Assembly: GCF_023634065.1 (NCBI RefSeq)
Contig: NZ_JALKCV010000020.1
Coordinates: forward strand, 1 to 48,741
Reading direction: 5' to 3'
Source: Microbulbifer litoralis
Lineage (GTDB): Bacteria > Pseudomonadota > Gammaproteobacteria > Pseudomonadales > Cellvibrionaceae
Length of the DNA: 48,741 bases
In this document: positions 1 through 9,665 of the stretch, piece after piece
Position numbering within the stretch: position 1 is the stretch's first letter
Layout of the letters: each line of letters opens with the position of its first letter
Notes under the pieces: generated by a model
Database searches by the model: none
What the model was told of the DNA's origin: nothing
Seen by the model: the letters and a program-made list of their open reading frames with translations, nothing else
Translations under genes and position numbers: made by a program

Positions 1-3
1 GTG

Positions 4-843
4 CTAAAGATTGAGGTGTCGGGCGTGAAAGCGCAGGTGCTCGCCGATAAAGCTGGCGATAAAGTAGTAGCTGTGGTCGTAGCCCTCGCGGCGGCGCAAC
101 TGCAGCGGATAGTCGCTGGTGGCGGCCGCCGCTTCCAACGCTTCCGGTTTCAACTGCTCGCTGAGGAAGTTGTCCGCTTCCCCCTGATCCACCAGCGCCG
201 GTACTTTGTCATCTGCGTCCCGCATCAGCAGGCTGGCGTCGTACCGCGACCACTCCGGGGTATCTTCCCCCAGGTAGGCCGCGAAGGCCTTTTTGCCCCA
301 GGGGCAGTTCACCGGATTGGCGATGGGGCTGAACGCGGACACCGAGCGGTAGCGCACCGGGTTGCGCAGTGCCAGCACCAGCGCGCCGTGGCCGCCCATC
401 GAGTGGCCGGCGATCGAACGTACACTGGTGACCGGAAACAGCGATTCCACCAGTTGCGGCAACTCGTCTACGACATAGTCGTACATGCGGTAGTGGCGGC
501 TCCACGGATCGCGCGTGGCATTGACGTAAAAGCCGGCACCCTGGCCCAGGTCGTAGTTCTCGTCGTCCGCCACCGTTTCGCCGCGGGGGCTGGTGTCCGG
601 CGCTACCAGTGCCATGCCCAGTTCGGCGGCAACCTGTTGGGCGCCGGCCTTCTGCATAAAGTTCTCGTCGGTGCAGGTCAGGCCGGACAGCCAGTAGAGC
701 ACCGGCACCTTCTGGCCGCCCGCCGCCTGGGGCGGCAGGTAGATGGCGAAGCGCATCTCGCAGTTGAGCACTTCGGAGTGGTGACGGTACTGCTTGTGCC
801 AACCGCCGAAGCTTTTGTTGCTGTTCAGGTTTTCGATCGTCAT
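4..843 (-). CDS. fghA: S-formylglutathione hydrolase
   Basis: Hydrolyses S-formylglutathione to formate and glutathione, the second step of glutathione-dependent formaldehyde detoxification in the cytoplasm. The 279-residue product has the usual length of this esterase-D-like alpha/beta hydrolase family. The nucleophile elbow GHSMGG places the catalytic serine at S148, with D224 (EADNF) and H257 (YDHSY) completing the triad. The segment [11 protein letters not shown] near residue 52 is also typical of the family. It lies 12 bp downstream of the S-(hydroxymethyl)glutathione dehydrogenase gene on the same strand, so the two steps are very probably co-transcribed. The stop codon lies just inside the left window edge, so the gene is complete. 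Confidence 0.95.
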   Translation of the reverse strand: MTIENLNSNKSFGGWHKQYRHHSEVLNCEMRFAIYLPPQAAGGQKVPVLYWLSGLTCTDENFMQKAGAQQVAAELGMALVAPDTSPRGETVADDENYDLGQGAGFYVNATRDPWSRHYRMYDYVVDELPQLVESLFPVTSVRSIAGHSMGGHGALVLALRNPVRYRSVSAFSPIANPVNCPWGKKAFAAYLGEDTPEWSRYDASLLMRDADDKVPALVDQGEADNFLSEQLKPEALEAAAATSDYPLQLRRREGYDHSYYFIASFIGEHLRFHARHLNL

Positions 844-855
844 GGCGCGCCCCGC

Positions 856-3010
<2,155 letters not shown>

Positions 3011-3015
3011 TTCTG

Positions 3016-3046
3016 TTGTCATCCCGAACCTGATTCGGGATGACAA
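3016..3046. terminator. 13-bp palindromic hairpin, bidirectional terminator or REP-like element
   Basis: A near-perfect stem, TTGTCATCCCGAA then loop CCTGA then TTCGGGATGACAA, lies between the convergent LysR and metallo-hydrolase genes, 6 bp after the LysR stop. Its symmetry lets it act on both strands. There is no long U tract, so it may instead be a dispersed intergenic palindrome of the REP type. Confidence 0.6.
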
Positions 3047-3061
3047 ATTGATCGAACGGAT

Positions 3062-3835
3062 TCAGAGTACGCAGGTTTCGCCGTCCTCCGGCACCAGCAA
3101 CTGTTCCGCCATCCCTTTCTCGGCAGCAAAAGCGCGCAGCTCGGCGCGGGACAGGGTGGCGTGGTTGACCGACTCCATATGCGTTGCAATCAGCGTGGCC
3201 TGTGGGGCGGCCTTGTGTACCGCATAGACATCCTCCTTGCCCATGATGATGGATCCGAGATTCGGTATGCGGGCGTCACCGGCATTCAGGATGGCGATAC
3301 CCGGCTGGTACTGCGCCAGGCTGTCCGCGACGTGTTGGTTCCAGACGGTGTCGCCGGCCAGATAGGCGGTTTTCTCCCGCGGGTGCCTGAACACCACGCC
3401 GCAGACCTCGCCCAGCAGTTCGCCGGCGGGGGAGGCCATGATGGCATCGCTGCCGTGCTGGCCGGCGGTCTTGGTGAGGGTGACGCCCTCGAATTCAACA
3501 TCGTCGCCGAGCAGGCGTACGTCGGTAAACCCCGCGGCGCGGATCGCCTCCGCATCCCGTTCGTTCTGTGCGAACAGCGGTTTGTTTTTCGGAATCTGCC
3601 GAGTGGCGGTTTCGTCCCAGTGGTCCTCGTGGGTATGGGTCACGATTACTGCGTCGACATCCACTACCTCTTCCATCGGAATGGGCAACTCCACCAGCGG
3701 ATTGGACAGGTGATCGTTGACGGTACCGGGAAAGGCCGGGAAGGCTCCCTTGGGCGACAGCATCGGATCGACGAGGAAGCGCTTGCCGGCGTAGTCGATG
3801 ATGACGGTGGCATTGCGGATCTGTTGCAGTTTCAT
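3062..3835 (-). CDS. metallo-beta-lactamase-fold hydrolase (UlaG/UPF0173-like)
   Basis: A 257-residue MBL-fold metal-dependent hydrolase. The metal-binding signature HxHxDH is seen as H67, H69, D71, H72 in THTHEDHW. AGDTVW and THMESVNH supply later ligands. Residues 22-28 (VDPMLSP) resemble the opening strand of UlaG-like proteins. The substrate cannot be read from sequence. I start at MKLQQ because AGGAG lies 9 bases upstream. An ATG three codons earlier has the AGGAG directly abutting it, which is too close. The gene is followed upstream by a TetR gene on the same strand. A palindromic operator sits 34 bp before the start, so TetR-controlled expression, perhaps in an electrophile response, is likely. 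Confidence 0.85.
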   Translation of the reverse strand: MKLQQIRNATVIIDYAGKRFLVDPMLSPKGAFPAFPGTVNDHLSNPLVELPIPMEEVVDVDAVIVTHTHEDHWDETATRQIPKNKPLFAQNERDAEAIRAAGFTDVRLLGDDVEFEGVTLTKTAGQHGSDAIMASPAGELLGEVCGVVFRHPREKTAYLAGDTVWNQHVADSLAQYQPGIAILNAGDARIPNLGSIIMGKEDVYAVHKAAPQATLIATHMESVNHATLSRAELRAFAAEKGMAEQLLVPEDGETCVL

Positions 3836-3869
3836 GGTTGGCATCTCCTGGGTGGTTGCACTTTGTTTG

Positions 3870-3883
3870 GGACCTTTTGGTCC
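3870..3883. promoter_or_regulatory. NemR-like operator upstream of the MBL-fold gene
   Basis: GGACC-TTTT-GGTCC is a perfect 5-4-5 inverted repeat between the TetR stop and the MBL-fold gene start. The known E. coli NemR box has the same layout (ACC-N4-GGT core). A second copy lies upstream of the TetR gene, so the regulator probably controls both itself and this gene. Confidence 0.65.
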
Positions 3884-3915
3884 AGAATGGGCAAGAAAAT
3901 GCTGTGGTTTCGCTC

Positions 3916-4497
3916 TCAGTCGAGCGTGGACAGCAACAGGTTCAGGGTCTGGTTGAGCTGCTCCCGGTCGCCGTCGGCGCGCACCATGACCTGCAGGCCG
4001 GGGAAGGCCAGTACCAGCAGCCGGGCCAGGTTGCGCGCTTCATCACTGTTGCCGATGGAACCGTCCATCTGGCCGCGTGCAATTGCCTGCGTGAACAGGG
4101 CCTCCATGCCGGCGAAATCCCGGGAAATGCGCGAGCGCACCTCCGGGTCCCGGGGAGCCAGCTCCACCGCCTGGTTGATGCTCATGCAGCCGCGCGAGGG
4201 CGCACCGCCGTCGCCGGCATCGGCGATGATCTTGCGGAAAAACTGCTCGATGGCGTCGCGGGCCGGTCCCTGCGCCAGTATCTGCTGCATCTCCCGCCCG
4301 CGCTCCTCGCGGTAGGCGTCGAAAGCAGCCAGGAACAACTCCCGCTTGCCGCCGAATGCAGCGTAGAGGCTACTCTTGCTGAGCCCCATGGCTTTCAACA
4401 GATCGGCCATGGAAGTGGCTTCATAACCCTTTTGCCAGAATGTATCCATGGCCTGGCGCAGGGCCTCGGCGGTGTTGAATTCCTGTGGTCGTGCCAT
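3916..4497 (-). CDS. TetR/AcrR family transcriptional regulator (NemR-like)
   Basis: A 193-residue TetR-family repressor. The N-terminal helix-turn-helix is at about residues 26-48 (TSMADLLKAMGLSKSSLYAA), followed by the characteristic FGGKRELF. The C-terminal half has the CMSINQAVELAPRDPEV segment. This contains a cysteine at the start of the ligand domain, as in many electrophile-sensing members such as NemR. Two operators with the ACC-N4-GGT core flank the gene, one in its own promoter and one before the MBL-fold gene downstream. This supports autoregulation and control of that gene. The inducer is not determined; a reactive aldehyde or quinone is an inference from similarity to NemR. Confidence 0.85.
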   Translation of the reverse strand: MARPQEFNTAEALRQAMDTFWQKGYEATSMADLLKAMGLSKSSLYAAFGGKRELFLAAFDAYREERGREMQQILAQGPARDAIEQFFRKIIADAGDGGAPSRGCMSINQAVELAPRDPEVRSRISRDFAGMEALFTQAIARGQMDGSIGNSDEARNLARLLVLAFPGLQVMVRADGDREQLNQTLNLLLSTLD

Positions 4498-4533
4498 AGC
4501 GTGACTTCGTCGGTAGAGGCGGTATGAAAGGTA

Positions 4534-4555
4534 TTATGAACCAATCGGTCCATAA
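4534..4555. promoter_or_regulatory. NemR-like operator in the TetR gene promoter
   Basis: TTATGAACC-AATC-GGTCCATAA is a 9-4-9 inverted repeat with one mismatch, ending 36 bp upstream of the TetR start codon. It shares the ACC-N4-GGT core and spacing with the palindrome at 3870-3883, so the two are probably bound by the same protein. Confidence 0.7.
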
Positions 4556-4605
4556 GTCAATCCCCGATCCGGGACCTCACTGCAGGGGCGCTGTCATGTA
4601 TTATT

Positions 4606-4618
4606 GATATAAAGTATC
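4606..4618 (+). promoter_or_regulatory. GATAT-N3-GTATC box upstream of the S46 peptidase
   Basis: GATATAAAGTATC lies 84 bp before the chosen S46 start codon. It differs by one base from the 13-mer found upstream of the ZnuD-like receptor (15541-15553) and in the DUF3299/ABC spacer (7641-7653). Candidate operator of a shared, possibly Zur-like, metal regulator. Of the four sites it is furthest from its gene, hence the lower confidence. Confidence 0.45.
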
Positions 4619-4702
4619 ATTTCGTTCTGGAGCGCTGCCTGCCCGCGCTGGTAGCAGTTATTTCTGTAGAATCTGTCGAACATGGAAAAGACCGGAGTCA
4701 CT

Positions 4703-6916
4703 ATGAGAATAAGATATCCCATTGCCCTGGCTGCAGTAGCCGCAGCCTTGCTCGCCGGCGGTACCCCGGCCGCAGCGGCGGACAAACCGGTTTCCACCGA
4801 GGGCATGTGGCAGCCGCACCAGTTGCCGGAGTTGTCGGACAAGCTGCGCGACCTGGGCCTGGAGCTGGACCCGGCGAGCATGACCAAGCTCACCGACTTC
4901 CCGATGAATGCGGTGATCAGCCTGGGCGGTTGTTCCGCGTCTTTCGTGTCCCCGAAGGGCCTGGTGATCACCAATCACCACTGCGCCTACGGCTCCATCT
5001 CCTACAACTCCACCGAGGATCGGGACCTGCTGGCAAACGGCTTTCTCGCCGGAGACCTGTCGGAGGAGCTGCCGGCTGCCCCGGGCTCGCGGGTGTACGT
5101 CACCGTGTCCATGGAGGAGGTGACCGACAGGGTCAACAGTAAACTCTCGGACGATATGGACGGCGCCGCGCGCTTTGCGGCCATCGAAGATGCGCAGAAA
5201 TCGCTGGTGGCGGAGTGCGAGAAGGACCCGGGCCACCGCTGCGAGGTGTACAGCTATTACGGCGGCCTCGACTATTACCTGGTCAAGCAGCTGGAAATCC
5301 GCGATGTGCGCCTGGTGCATGCGCCGGCATCGTCCATCGGCAAGTTCGGTGGCGATATCGATAACTGGATGTGGCCGCGCCATACCGGTGACTACGCCTT
5401 CTACCGCGCCTACGTCGGCAAGGACGGCAAGCCCGCGGACTACGCCAAAGACAATGTGCCCTACAAACCCAAACACTACCTGCCGGTAGCGGCGAAGGGG
5501 CCCGAGAAGGGCGATTTCGTCATGGTGGCCGGCTATCCCGGCAGCACCAACCGCTACCGCACTGCGCAGGAAGTGGAGAGCAATTTCGACTGGTACTACC
5601 CGACCATGCAGAAGGTGCTGGCGGAGTGGTCCGAGACTATCGCCGCGGCCACCGAGGACAACAAGGATGCGGAACTGAAGTACGCCAGCTTGGTGGCGGG
5701 CCTGAACAACTACGCCAAGAACTTCACCGGCATGATGGAGGGTTACCAGCGCAGCGACCTGCTGCAGCGCAAGCGCAAACTGGAAAAAGACCTGCAGGCC
5801 TGGGTGGAATCGGACAAAACCCGCCGGGCGAAATACCAGTCCACCCTCGATGAATTGGACGCGCTGGTGGAGGAAAAGGCATCCACCCGCGAACGGGACC
5901 TGGCGCTCGACTATATGGATCGCTCCGCGATGCTGGACGCCGCGCGCCAGCTTTACCGGCTGGCAAAAGAGAACGAGAAGCCCGACGCCGAGCGCGAACC
6001 GGGTTATCAGGAGCGGGACCTGACCCGTTTCACCGAGAGCATGAAGCGTATCGAGCGCAGCTTCTACCCGACGGTGGACAAGCAGATCTGGCTCTATTTC
6101 CTGCAGCGTTACCAGGCGCTGCCGGAGAAACAGCGCATCGCCAGCTTTGACGAATACCTGAAGATTGGCGACGGCGATCTGGAGACAACGCTCGACAGGA
6201 TGTATGCCGATACCGGCTTGACCGACACCGATGCGCGCCTGGCCTGGATCGGCAGGAAACCGGAGGATTTCGCCAACAGCAAGGATCCGTTTATCCAGCT
6301 TGCCGTGGCCATGTACGACGATATGCTCGCGCGGGAAGAGCGGGACAAGGCCATGGAAGGGCGCTTTGCCCGGCTGCGGCCCGAATATATGGCGCTGCTG
6401 ATCGACTACAACCGCTCCCGCGGCAAGCCGGTCTACCCGGATGCCAACAGCTCCCTGCGCGTGACTTTCGGTGTGGTTAAAGGCTATACACCGCCCGCCG
6501 GCACCATCACTGAGGCCGCGGACGGCAACGACGGCAAGGACCGCTTTGTGCCCTTCACTACACTGCGCGGCATCGTGGCCAAGTACACCGGCAAGGAGCC
6601 CTTCGATGCGCCGAAAGCGCTGCTCACCGCCATCGACAAGAAGGACTATGGCCGCTACTACGACAAGCAGCTCGACTCGGTGCCGGTGAATTTCCTCAGC
6701 ACGGTGGATATCACTGGCGGCAATTCCGGATCGCCAACGATGAACGGTCGCGGCGAACTGGTGGGGCTGGTGTTCGACGGCACCTACGACAGCATCAATG
6801 CGGACTGGGATTTCACCGACAGCACCCGGGCCATCCATGTGGATATCGCCTACATACTGTGGGTGATGGAAAATATCGACGGCGCCGGTTACCTGGTGCG
6901 GGAGATGGGGTTGTAG
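4703..6916 (+). CDS. S46 family dipeptidyl-peptidase (DPP7-type), secreted
   Basis: Releases dipeptides from the N terminus of oligopeptides in the periplasm. The 737-residue length fits peptidase family S46. A signal peptide covers about residues 1-26, ending in AAAADKP. The catalytic histidine lies in TNHHC (H92/H93), the aspartate in the DNWMWPRHTGDYAFYRAYV segment, and the serine is S675 in GGNSGSP. Eighteen residues after the serine comes glycine (FDG). In DPP11 this position is arginine, which selects acidic P1, and in DPP7 it is glycine, so a preference for hydrophobic P1 is expected. I start at MRIRYP because GGAG lies 5 bases upstream; an ATG seven codons earlier lacks such a site. 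A candidate metal-regulator box lies upstream. Confidence 0.92.
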   Translation: MRIRYPIALAAVAAALLAGGTPAAAADKPVSTEGMWQPHQLPELSDKLRDLGLELDPASMTKLTDFPMNAVISLGGCSASFVSPKGLVITNHHCAYGSISYNSTEDRDLLANGFLAGDLSEELPAAPGSRVYVTVSMEEVTDRVNSKLSDDMDGAARFAAIEDAQKSLVAECEKDPGHRCEVYSYYGGLDYYLVKQLEIRDVRLVHAPASSIGKFGGDIDNWMWPRHTGDYAFYRAYVGKDGKPADYAKDNVPYKPKHYLPVAAKGPEKGDFVMVAGYPGSTNRYRTAQEVESNFDWYYPTMQKVLAEWSETIAAATEDNKDAELKYASLVAGLNNYAKNFTGMMEGYQRSDLLQRKRKLEKDLQAWVESDKTRRAKYQSTLDELDALVEEKASTRERDLALDYMDRSAMLDAARQLYRLAKENEKPDAEREPGYQERDLTRFTESMKRIERSFYPTVDKQIWLYFLQRYQALPEKQRIASFDEYLKIGDGDLETTLDRMYADTGLTDTDARLAWIGRKPEDFANSKDPFIQLAVAMYDDMLAREERDKAMEGRFARLRPEYMALLIDYNRSRGKPVYPDANSSLRVTFGVVKGYTPPAGTITEAADGNDGKDRFVPFTTLRGIVAKYTGKEPFDAPKALLTAIDKKDYGRYYDKQLDSVPVNFLSTVDITGGNSGSPTMNGRGELVGLVFDGTYDSINADWDFTDSTRAIHVDIAYILWVMENIDGAGYLVREMGL

Positions 6917-6964
6917 CCGGGAGCGCCAAGCCCCAACTCGGCAGGCGGGCCGCAGGCCCTCCCA

Positions 6965-7615
6965 TCACTCTTCATACGGATAAATCCGTTTCACCTCCAT
7001 GGTATAAGCCGCCGTCCCCTGCTCGGTATCTTTGGGCAGGGTGCGCAACTGTCCTTCCACATGAAAAGGGTCGTACAGAAACTCCACCTGAAACCCCTGC
7101 GGAAAATCGGCATAGATCACCTGGTTGGGCGGCGGTGGCGGCAGGTGGATGCAGGCACCGAAGTAGGGCACCAGCAGAAAGCGGGTGATGGTCTGCTCCT
7201 CGTCGAACGCCAGCGGCACCACGAATCCTGGAATGCGGACCGATTGGCGGTCGTATTCCGGCTTGATACGGGTGGAGGTCAGCGCCTGCTGGTAGCGGCT
7301 CTCCGCGCCAGTGCGTTCGGGACTCTCCAGTTCCCCGGGGATACGGTCTCCCGCGGATCCCTCGGCGATGGTGTCCAGGTACTCCGGCGGGTTGAGCAGT
7401 GCGTCCAGGTCCTCCCCGGGAATCAGGTCCTCCCAGGCCACGTCCCGGTAAACGACCTCCGCAGTCTCGGGTTCCTGTGGCGAAGGGGAAGTGGTTTCGG
7501 GTGGCGGCGCGGCAACTTTGTCCGGTTCGGTATTTTCGTCCGATTCGGCACAAGCGCCGACGAGAGCGGCGACAAGGAGCAATGCGCGGGGAAATGAGGT
7601 AGAAGGCATAGGCAT
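6965..7615 (-). CDS. DUF3299 domain lipoprotein
   Basis: A predicted 216-residue lipoprotein. The N terminus has a signal with lipobox VGAC, putting the lipidated cysteine at C22. A Pro/Glu/Thr-rich linker follows to about residue 55, then a DUF3299 domain to the C terminus (VRIPGFVVPL, FLLVPYFGACIHLPPPPPNQ). Its function is unknown. In other gammaproteobacteria DUF3299 proteins accompany an FtsX-type ABC transporter, including Zur-regulated zinc gene sets (zrg) in Vibrio and Shewanella; I state this from memory of the family. Here it diverges from exactly such an ABC pair, and the shared spacer carries a candidate Zur-like box. Two other in-frame ATGs lie within three codons, so the start is uncertain by a few residues. 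Confidence 0.8.
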   Translation of the reverse strand: MPMPSTSFPRALLLVAALVGACAESDENTEPDKVAAPPPETTSPSPQEPETAEVVYRDVAWEDLIPGEDLDALLNPPEYLDTIAEGSAGDRIPGELESPERTGAESRYQQALTSTRIKPEYDRQSVRIPGFVVPLAFDEEQTITRFLLVPYFGACIHLPPPPPNQVIYADFPQGFQVEFLYDPFHVEGQLRTLPKDTEQGTAAYTMEVKRIYPYEE

Positions 7616-7640
7616 CACATCTCGGGACTGGTACATTTGA

Positions 7641-7653
7641 GATACGTTATATC
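7641..7653 (-). promoter_or_regulatory. GATAT-N3-GTATC box in the DUF3299/ABC divergent spacer
   Basis: On the - strand this reads GATATAACGTATC, identical over 13 bases to the site upstream of the ZnuD-like receptor at 15541. It lies 25 bp from the DUF3299 start and 39 bp from the ABC ATPase start, well placed to repress both. The reverse reading contains GTTATATC, similar to half of known Zur boxes. Confidence 0.65.
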
Positions 7654-7692
7654 ATCAATGGCGTATCCGAAAAATCCCCGACGAGGTGGCAG

Positions 7693-8406
7693 ATGAATGC
7701 ACCGGCAGCGCAGCTCGCGGCGAACGCTATTGCCGTGGAACAACTCCGATTCGCTTACAAACGCGGCCCCAAGGTATTGGATATTCCCCGCTGGTCGGTA
7801 CCGCGGGGTGGCCGGCTTTTCCTGCGCGGGCCATCGGGTTCCGGCAAATCCACATTGCTGAACCTGCTGGCAGGCATGCTTGTAGCACCAGAATCGCGAC
7901 TCGAAGTGCTGGGGCAATCGCTGGCGGCACTGGGCGGCCGGCGTCGGGACCGCTTTCGCGCGCGGCATATCGGCGTGGTGTTCCAGCAGTTCAACCTGAT
8001 TCCCTACCTGAGTGTGCTGGATAATCTGCGCCTGGCGGCGCACTTCAGCGGTTCGGGTGGCGATGTCCACAGTCGTGCAGTGCAACTGATGGCGCAGTTA
8101 CGGTTGCGCGAAGGCATCCTGCAGCGGCGTGCGGACGCGCTGAGTGTCGGACAGCAGCAGCGGGTTGCCATCGCCCGCGCGCTGATCAACCGGCCGCGGC
8201 TGTTGCTGGTGGACGAGCCCACCTCGGCACTCGATCCCGATGCCCGCAATGCCTTTGTGCAGTTGCTCATGGACAGCTACGGCGCCGCTGACAATACGCT
8301 GGTTTTTGTCAGCCACGATATGGCCTTGGCGCGGCACTTCCCGTTGCTGACAGACATGCGCGAACTGAACCGGGCCTGGAAGCAGGAGGATGTGGATGTT
8401 TCTTAA
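7693..8406 (+). CDS. ABC transporter ATP-binding protein (LolD/MacB type)
   Basis: Cytoplasmic ATPase of a type VII (FtsX-fold) ABC system. The 237-residue product shows Walker A GPSGSGKST at 46-54, the Q-loop in VVFQQFNLIPYL, signature LSVGQQQRVAIARA, Walker B LLLVDEP and the H-loop in VSHD. The signature is SVGQQ rather than SGGQQ, a mild deviation. GAGG six bases before the ATG supports this start. It overlaps the permease gene by 11 bp, so the two are translationally coupled. With the divergent DUF3299 lipoprotein it forms a probable envelope mechanotransmission or metal-related system. Substrate unknown. Confidence 0.92.
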   Translation: MNAPAAQLAANAIAVEQLRFAYKRGPKVLDIPRWSVPRGGRLFLRGPSGSGKSTLLNLLAGMLVAPESRLEVLGQSLAALGGRRRDRFRARHIGVVFQQFNLIPYLSVLDNLRLAAHFSGSGGDVHSRAVQLMAQLRLREGILQRRADALSVGQQQRVAIARALINRPRLLLVDEPTSALDPDARNAFVQLLMDSYGAADNTLVFVSHDMALARHFPLLTDMRELNRAWKQEDVDVS

Positions 8407-9601
8407 ACTGGCCTGGCGCAGCCTGATGCACCGCAGGGGCAGCGTGCTGCTGGCCGTCGTTTCCGTAGCGGTCAGCCTGTTCGTGCTGTTCGGCGTGGAG
8501 CAGATCCGCAGCCATGCAAAGGACAGCTTCAATCGCACCGTATCCGGTGTCGATCTGATCGTCGGCGCGCGCACCGGACAGCTGAACCTGCTGCTGTACA
8601 ACGTGTTCCGCATCGGCAATCCCAGCAACAATATTTCCTGGCAGTCCTATCGCGATATTGCGGATCAGCCGCAAGTGGCCTGGAGCATTCCAATCTCATT
8701 GGGGGACTCCCACAAGGGCTACCGGGTCATGGGTACTTCGCAGGATTTCTTCCATCATTATCGCTACGGCGGGAACCGGCCACTGGCTTTGTCCCGTGGC
8801 CGGCCCTTTGCGGATATTCACGATGCTGTGCTCGGCGCGGAGGTAGCGCGGCAGCTGGGCTACCAGCCGGGTGATTCCCTGGTATTGGCCCACGGTCTCG
8901 GCAGTACCAGTTTCCAACATCACGACAAACACCCCTTTACCGTCACCGGGATACTGGAGCCAACCGGTACGCCGGTGGACCGGGCACTCTATATCAGCCT
9001 GGAAGGTATGGAGGCGATCCACAGCGATGGGGGAGGCCAGGCGGAGCTGGCGCCCGACAGCATTACTGCGTTTATGCTGGGTCTGGATTCCCCGGTAACC
9101 ACTTTCCAGTTGCAGCGACAGATCAATGAGTACCGCGGCGAGCCGCTATTGGCGATACTGCCCGGCGTCGCGCTGTCGCAACTGTGGCAGATGCTGGGCG
9201 TGCTGGAGAAGATACTACTGCTGATTTCGGCGATGGTGGTGCTGGCATCGCTGTTGGGTCTGTGCATCATGTTGCTCACGTCCATGCGCGAGCGCCGGCG
9301 GGAAATCGCGTTGCTGCGCACTGTCGGTGCCGGGCCGATGCAGCTGTTCCTGTTGGTGCAGATGGAGGCGTTGCTGGTGGTGCTGTCGGGTGCGGCCATC
9401 GCTTTTGTGGCGTTGTCAGCCGGCCTGTGGTTTGCCGAACCGCTACTGGGGGAAGGCTACGGTATTTACCTGGGTGGACCGCCCCTGGCCGGGCAGACGC
9501 TGGCGCTGGTCGCGGGGATACTCGCCGCTACACTGGTGGTGGCAACGGTGCCGGCATTCGGTGCCTATCGCCAGTCGCTGGATCGCGGTTTGCAGGTGTG
9601 A
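8396..9601 (+). CDS. ABC transporter permease, FtsX/MacB fold
   Basis: A 401-residue inner-membrane permease of the MacB/FtsX superfamily. There is one TM helix near the N terminus (SVLLAVVSVAVSLFVLFGV). A periplasmic domain covers about residues 40-255, and three C-terminal TM helices make up the FtsX domain (ILLLISAMVVLASLLGLCIML, ALLVVLSGAAIAFVALSAGLW, LALVAGILAATLVVATVPAF). The MRERRREIALLRTVGA segment is the coupling-helix region characteristic of the family. I start at MFLKLAWRS because AGGAGG lies 6 bases before that ATG; the ATG two codons earlier abuts it. Overlaps the ATPase gene. Likely partner of the divergent DUF3299 lipoprotein. Confidence 0.9.
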   Translation: MFLKLAWRSLMHRRGSVLLAVVSVAVSLFVLFGVEQIRSHAKDSFNRTVSGVDLIVGARTGQLNLLLYNVFRIGNPSNNISWQSYRDIADQPQVAWSIPISLGDSHKGYRVMGTSQDFFHHYRYGGNRPLALSRGRPFADIHDAVLGAEVARQLGYQPGDSLVLAHGLGSTSFQHHDKHPFTVTGILEPTGTPVDRALYISLEGMEAIHSDGGGQAELAPDSITAFMLGLDSPVTTFQLQRQINEYRGEPLLAILPGVALSQLWQMLGVLEKILLLISAMVVLASLLGLCIMLLTSMRERRREIALLRTVGAGPMQLFLLVQMEALLVVLSGAAIAFVALSAGLWFAEPLLGEGYGIYLGGPPLAGQTLALVAGILAATLVVATVPAFGAYRQSLDRGLQV

Positions 9602-9665
9602 ACGTAAAACACATCGGGCCGGAAAAGGGCGCAGCGAACTGTTACAGGACTTTGCGCAGGGCCCA

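Noticed and set aside
4658..6838. A 726-codon open frame on the - strand
   Set aside because: Antisense to the S46 peptidase gene, which has a signal peptide and an intact catalytic triad. The translation shows no domain.
6946..6960. Short GGGCC-GCA-GGCCC hairpin between the convergent S46 and DUF3299 genes
   Set aside because: A stem of only 5 bp without a T run is expected by chance in GC-rich DNA.
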